The notes under the pieces are model-generated. The model was given only the letters and a program-made list of their open reading frames with translations, was not told the DNA's origin and did no database searches. This document shows, piece after piece, positions 61,701 through 64,000 of a stretch of 64,000 bases of DNA. The position numbers and the translations under genes were made by a program. Positions within the stretch are counted from its first letter, which is position 1; each line of letters begins with the position of its first letter. Origin of the DNA: Bathymodiolus thermophilus thioautotrophic gill symbiont (GTDB taxonomy: Bacteria; Pseudomonadota; Gammaproteobacteria; PS1; Pseudothioglobaceae); the NCBI RefSeq assembly GCF_003711265.1, contig NZ_CP024634.1, forward strand, positions 744,001 through 808,000, given 5' to 3'.

Positions 61701-63608
61701 TATAAAACCGAAATTTTTGGCAAAAAATCTGATGCTGAAATCAAAGAATTCATTTATAAGCGATTAGGCAAAGACATCGAAAGTAAAGATTTTGCTTTTG
61801 ACAAGTATTTAAGTTTTATCAACTTAGGAGAAAAGGATAAAAAAGCCTTTAGGCATGCTTTATTTTTACAAGAGGGCGACCCCTTAAGGGAAAAAGTAAT
61901 TCGTGCCTTAAATAATCGCAATCGTGCGATTGTAAACGGTACACAGCGTTACCTTGCTCAATGTATTGCTGATAAAATCCATCGTATTGCTAAAAAGGAA
62001 AATAAACACAATTTAATAGAATTTGATTACTTAGAATATACTGCCAGATGGGATGATCCAAAAAGTACCTACAACTTGCGCAAGAAATACGATTTAGTTA
62101 AATCCAAAAAACAACCTTTGTACTCACACCTGATTGACGCACAATTGGCTTTTTTACTTGCCAGTGAAGATCATCAAAACGATGGCACTATGGGAATTAA
62201 ATTTGACAACAATCAAACAATTTGGGAGTATGAAACAAATAAAGAAACTGGTGAAATTTCTCCAAGTAAGTCATTTAATGCGATAGATGTTGGGGAGAGT
62301 GATTTAAAAAAGATTGACTTAAGTCCTAAAGATAGCAATCAAAAAATTATTGATATTGAAAAAAATAATAGCAATAAAAAGCAAAATTTATCCAAGATTT
62401 TTAAGCGTCGCATGTTTAAAGCAAATGCTATAGGTGAACGGTATAAACCGATTGTTAAATTTAAAGATAAATGGTATTTAGGTTACCCGATGACGATCAA
62501 AGGTGGCATTTATAATTGTGATGAATACTGCCAAGAAGTTGCCAGTAAAAATGATATAAAGAAAATAGAAGATGTTGTTAATGATGATAAGTATTATCAA
62601 TTAACAACTGACCATAAGCAAATAAAAATTTGGACGATTAAAATAGTTGATAAAAAGTATAAGAAAATTAATAAAGATTCACATAGATATTTTAGCCAAT
62701 TGAACCCAGAATATAACAATGATGAAAAAAAAGAAGTAGATCAAATAAAATTTATTTTAGATAAATGTAGATACTATGTGGCAAAAACTGATGTCATTAA
62801 TGCCCCTAAAATTTTTGATAAGCAAGGTTATCCTTTTTACAAAAATTGGGTGGATTTTGATAATGCTTGGCGTAAGGAAATTGGTGATGATTATTCTGTG
62901 AAAACTGGAGAGTATGATTTATCAAATAATACTACTAAAAAGAAGTGGGATATTTTTTGTAAAAACAGGTTTTCACCACCTGAAAACCAACATAAAAATA
63001 AACACCAAGTTAAAGGGAAAAAATACACGATGATATCTTCAGGTACGCCATCTGGCAATGTTTTTAGGGTTAAAAGAAATAACCAAAATATTTATCAGGC
63101 TTTGCCATTAGATAATAATATTATTTTAAAAAAGAAATCTAATTTTTTAATTAAACACAGTAAAAATTTAACTTTAAGTTCTGCAGTTGCCGATAAAGAT
63201 TTGGCAAAACCTATTGATATTGAGGAAAAAATCGAATTAAAAAACTGCGTTATTCCAGCAAATAATTTTTTTAAAGATGAATTAAAGGGGGTAAAAGTAT
63301 TTTTAAATAATACTTCGGTAGATATAAAAGACTTTCCGTTGGATAAATTTAGAGAATACTTCAATAAAGAAATAGATGTCAAGAAATCAATAAAAATAGA
63401 AATATTAACAGAAGAACAGGCAGAAATAGACTTAACAGAAAATCCAAATTTATTATATGCTCACAAGTGCAAGGTGGATGCTAGCATTCGGTACACAACT
63501 AGGGATGGATCGGTTACAAATATCAGGGTAGGGGTTAAAGAGCGATTGGTTAGTTTTTCGTTACCATTTAGAAGTTGTGAGAAAATTTATAAGGACAGCC
63601 AAGGCTAA
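58797..63608 (+). CDS. cas9: CRISPR-associated nuclease Cas9, type II-B (FnCas9-like)
   Basis: A 1,603-residue Cas9, close in length and motifs to Francisella novicida Cas9 (1,629). It cuts DNA matching a guide RNA. RuvC-I IAIDMGAKNTG (Asp11), an Arg-rich bridge helix (52-72), REC-lobe motifs shared with FnCas9 (GGRHRS, ELKPLRKYFN, PPKCQSLLLN, THKPRQKKHQ), a CxxC pair (Cys796, Cys799), RuvC-II Glu868 (LILEQNRFEFEP), HNH DHIIPR (His927) with Asn952, and RuvC-III YSHLIDAQLAF (His1111, Asp1114). All expected catalytic residues are kept, so it should be active. The start has AAAGG 9 bases upstream. No cas1, cas2, cas4, array or identifiable tracrRNA lies in the window. The stop overlaps the next frame (TAATG). 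Confidence 0.96.
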   Translation: MSKIISPIAIDMGAKNTGVYYAHYQRNSTFQEVDKKGQVLVYGNYTPLLVSRTANRHTRRGYTRKKLAKRLLSVVLKEYFDFPAEKHTQALGFLMNRRGFSFLEEEYSKEYLNNLPNDSWEALSEEVQKMLGGQENIADRLMNLATTNPSEVTKLLEAVQNIKGYKDFQEEDKEIKADLVYFDYIEKISKACKLVKKGESIEDDKVTKSKKDKQNLSKTANWVVARLNNENALNLTVATESYQTNLIEEITQINYQQIQNNLPDFEKEREVIKQRKKDNNTSDWKFNYSEFKFNTPNEKGLEEDVARTHLHHFCYAVYKINNEIISGGRHRSKFFDEIKDDLDNFTTNSFLNNKHNPEYLKDFILAINENKGLDVDKLYKLVCHISNFELKPLRKYFNTEAYKSGDKLDNKNLSKITSRWFLQHWIVTKEKDKEAKVEDYEKLKKAWRAHQKCQDDNKNNIISFWLKTDPKLTIPPYQAMLNRHPPKCQSLLLNADYLNKHYPHWEDWLDDLNSNEEYQTKLQSLQRGKGRRKAKNGKEIDGRLLDDEKIKTRQLQFILDTAKKQDFYKLNEIWSVYHKLQKSDVDKIKWQEKLGNLIDASKLPKDLKQDLDFSQEESFGHFLNKYYQTRRKARDGRYFLIQEKKEKWLTNNKLLILCTHKPRQKKHQWQLDLAAVLGVNADDLKAKIVGNPEDYFKSIKGFASNCEKAAKAQKEHRGELKHKIYTELTSNPIDKLGKLANKCSNLKQELIKEIKIPELLADKQTNEVNQKIALVFKFAQIHNIVFKDRSGFSKTCPVCSTDNAFRMQENDKGITKASRLPALSIRLIDGVVMRICDAIARQVAVTKWNDIKDDLQNGTKVSVPLILEQNRFEFEPNLKKIKTAPKPGVKAAEKADEIKDNRTNKYKGQKVSLYSGEGLGSDGEIDHIIPRTGPYGILNDEANLIYISKSDNQNKGNDIKFLKDLHKNYKTEIFGKKSDAEIKEFIYKRLGKDIESKDFAFDKYLSFINLGEKDKKAFRHALFLQEGDPLREKVIRALNNRNRAIVNGTQRYLAQCIADKIHRIAKKENKHNLIEFDYLEYTARWDDPKSTYNLRKKYDLVKSKKQPLYSHLIDAQLAFLLASEDHQNDGTMGIKFDNNQTIWEYETNKETGEISPSKSFNAIDVGESDLKKIDLSPKDSNQKIIDIEKNNSNKKQNLSKIFKRRMFKANAIGERYKPIVKFKDKWYLGYPMTIKGGIYNCDEYCQEVASKNDIKKIEDVVNDDKYYQLTTDHKQIKIWTIKIVDKKYKKINKDSHRYFSQLNPEYNNDEKKEVDQIKFILDKCRYYVAKTDVINAPKIFDKQGYPFYKNWVDFDNAWRKEIGDDYSVKTGEYDLSNNTTKKKWDIFCKNRFSPPENQHKNKHQVKGKKYTMISSGTPSGNVFRVKRNNQNIYQALPLDNNIILKKKSNFLIKHSKNLTLSSAVADKDLAKPIDIEEKIELKNCVIPANNFFKDELKGVKVFLNNTSVDIKDFPLDKFREYFNKEIDVKKSIKIEILTEEQAEIDLTENPNLLYAHKCKVDASIRYTTRDGSVTNIRVGVKERLVSFSLPFRSCEKIYKDSQG

Positions 63609-63715
63609 TGGGTAGCTATCAAATCATTTTTCGCCAATTGAAAATAGAGCGTAAAAATAAAAACTTGCCTATAGAGATGCAAACAGTTTATCAAAAAAGC
63701 ATACCAATAAAATGA
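63608..63715 (+). CDS. Short reading frame between cas9 and fic (35 codons)
   Basis: Begins at the ATG formed with the cas9 stop (TAATG) and ends in ATGA, which contains the fic start. The product is 35 residues, mostly basic (FRQLKIERKNKNLP, QKSIPIK). I recognise no family. The exact overlaps at both ends favour a real, coupled gene over chance, but a frame this short could also be a remnant of a former cas1 or an antitoxin. No ribosome site is needed if translation is coupled. Confidence 0.45.
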   Translation: MGSYQIIFRQLKIERKNKNLPIEMQTVYQKSIPIK

Positions 63716-64000
63716 ACTTAACAGCCATTATCCCCAACCAAAAAAAAGCACTATTTTTTGCCAAGAAACAACTGAGCGAGTTGGTTTATGATGCCGTAAA
63801 TTTAGAGGGTGTAAATTATACTTTGCCAGAGGTACAAACTTTGTTAGATGGGGTAACAGTGGGCGGACACAGGCAAACTGATGAGTTGATAACACGAAAT
63901 CAAATTGAAGCATGGGGGTTTTTGTTTAAGATAATTGAAGATGGGGATTTTGATTTGTCTGCTGAATTTGTTTGCCAATTGCAAGCAAAAGTTGCTAAGC
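63712..64000 (+). CDS. Fic-family protein, N-terminal part (cut by window end)
   Basis: First 96 codons only. MNLTAIIPNQKKALFFAKKQ, then YDAVNLEGVNYTLPEVQTLLDG and VGGHRQTDELITRNQIEAWGFLF match the N-terminal region of Fic proteins with an internal inhibitory helix: the LEGVNYT segment (31-37) fits the (S/T)xxxE(G/N) type, with Ala in the Ser position. Fic proteins usually attach AMP to target proteins. The catalytic HPFxxGNGR motif would be beyond the window, so activity cannot be judged. Coupled by ATGA to the short frame after cas9. Confidence 0.7.
   Translation, partial: MNLTAIIPNQKKALFFAKKQLSELVYDAVNLEGVNYTLPEVQTLLDGVTVGGHRQTDELITRNQIEAWGFLFKIIEDGDFDLSAEFVCQLQAKVAK

Overview
The window looks like an AT-rich gammaproteobacterial chromosome. 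The core genes (msrPQ, a paired M16 peptidase operon, hemJ, clcA-like, cysM, thrC, hom, rppH, a yccA-like gene, murD) and the abundance of adhesin, toxin and defence genes suggest a relative of the SUP05/Thioglobaceae thiotrophs, such as a bathymodioline mussel symbiont. That placement is inference from gene content; no marker RNA is present. I see no rRNA, tRNA or CRISPR array.

Bases 1-32,700 hold a tandem family of eight minus-strand genes for secreted, cell-surface cadherin-repeat proteins (called adhesins 1-8 here; adhesin 1 runs off the left edge). Each has a nearly identical signal peptide, a variable head domain, one to many cadherin-like repeats, an Ig/PKD-like domain, a TSP3-like calcium loop, a domain that resembles choice-of-anchor U, and a Cys-containing Gly-rich C-terminal anchor with one membrane helix and an Arg-rich tail. 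Heads and tails are shuffled between copies, and adhesin 7 differs from adhesin 5 mainly by two extra copies of an 843-bp unit. All eight share a 12-bp promoter-proximal motif. Six have a longer leader region; in five of these a terminator-like hairpin lies in a short leader reading frame, which suggests attenuation. The intergenic regions carry a complete IS5-family element, a decayed second copy, and two families of small palindromic MITE-like repeats.

Bases 33,000-44,100 are mostly housekeeping: the msrP-msrQ-M16-M16-GGCT operon on plus, a 1,227-residue fused FAD/Fe-S dehydrogenase on minus, hemJ on plus, and cysM-clcA on minus. Between cysM and thrC (44,100-47,600) sit two adjacent two-gene modules, each an ABC/OLD-like ATPase plus a small protein with a TOPRIM-like acidic pattern. 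These are plausible anti-phage systems. thrC and hom follow.

Bases 50,400-55,500 hold a secreted protein with the R / S-T-S / ExE signature of ADP-ribosyltransferase toxins, and upstream of it a 1,305-residue lipoprotein of unknown family. rppH, a yccA-like gene and murD follow.

The right end (58,797-64,000) has a full-length type II-B (FnCas9-like) cas9 with all expected catalytic residues. It overlaps a 35-codon reading frame by one base, and that frame overlaps a Fic-family gene by four bases; the Fic gene is cut by the window end. This cas9-sORF-fic arrangement, without cas1/cas2/cas4 or an array in view, is the most unusual arrangement here.
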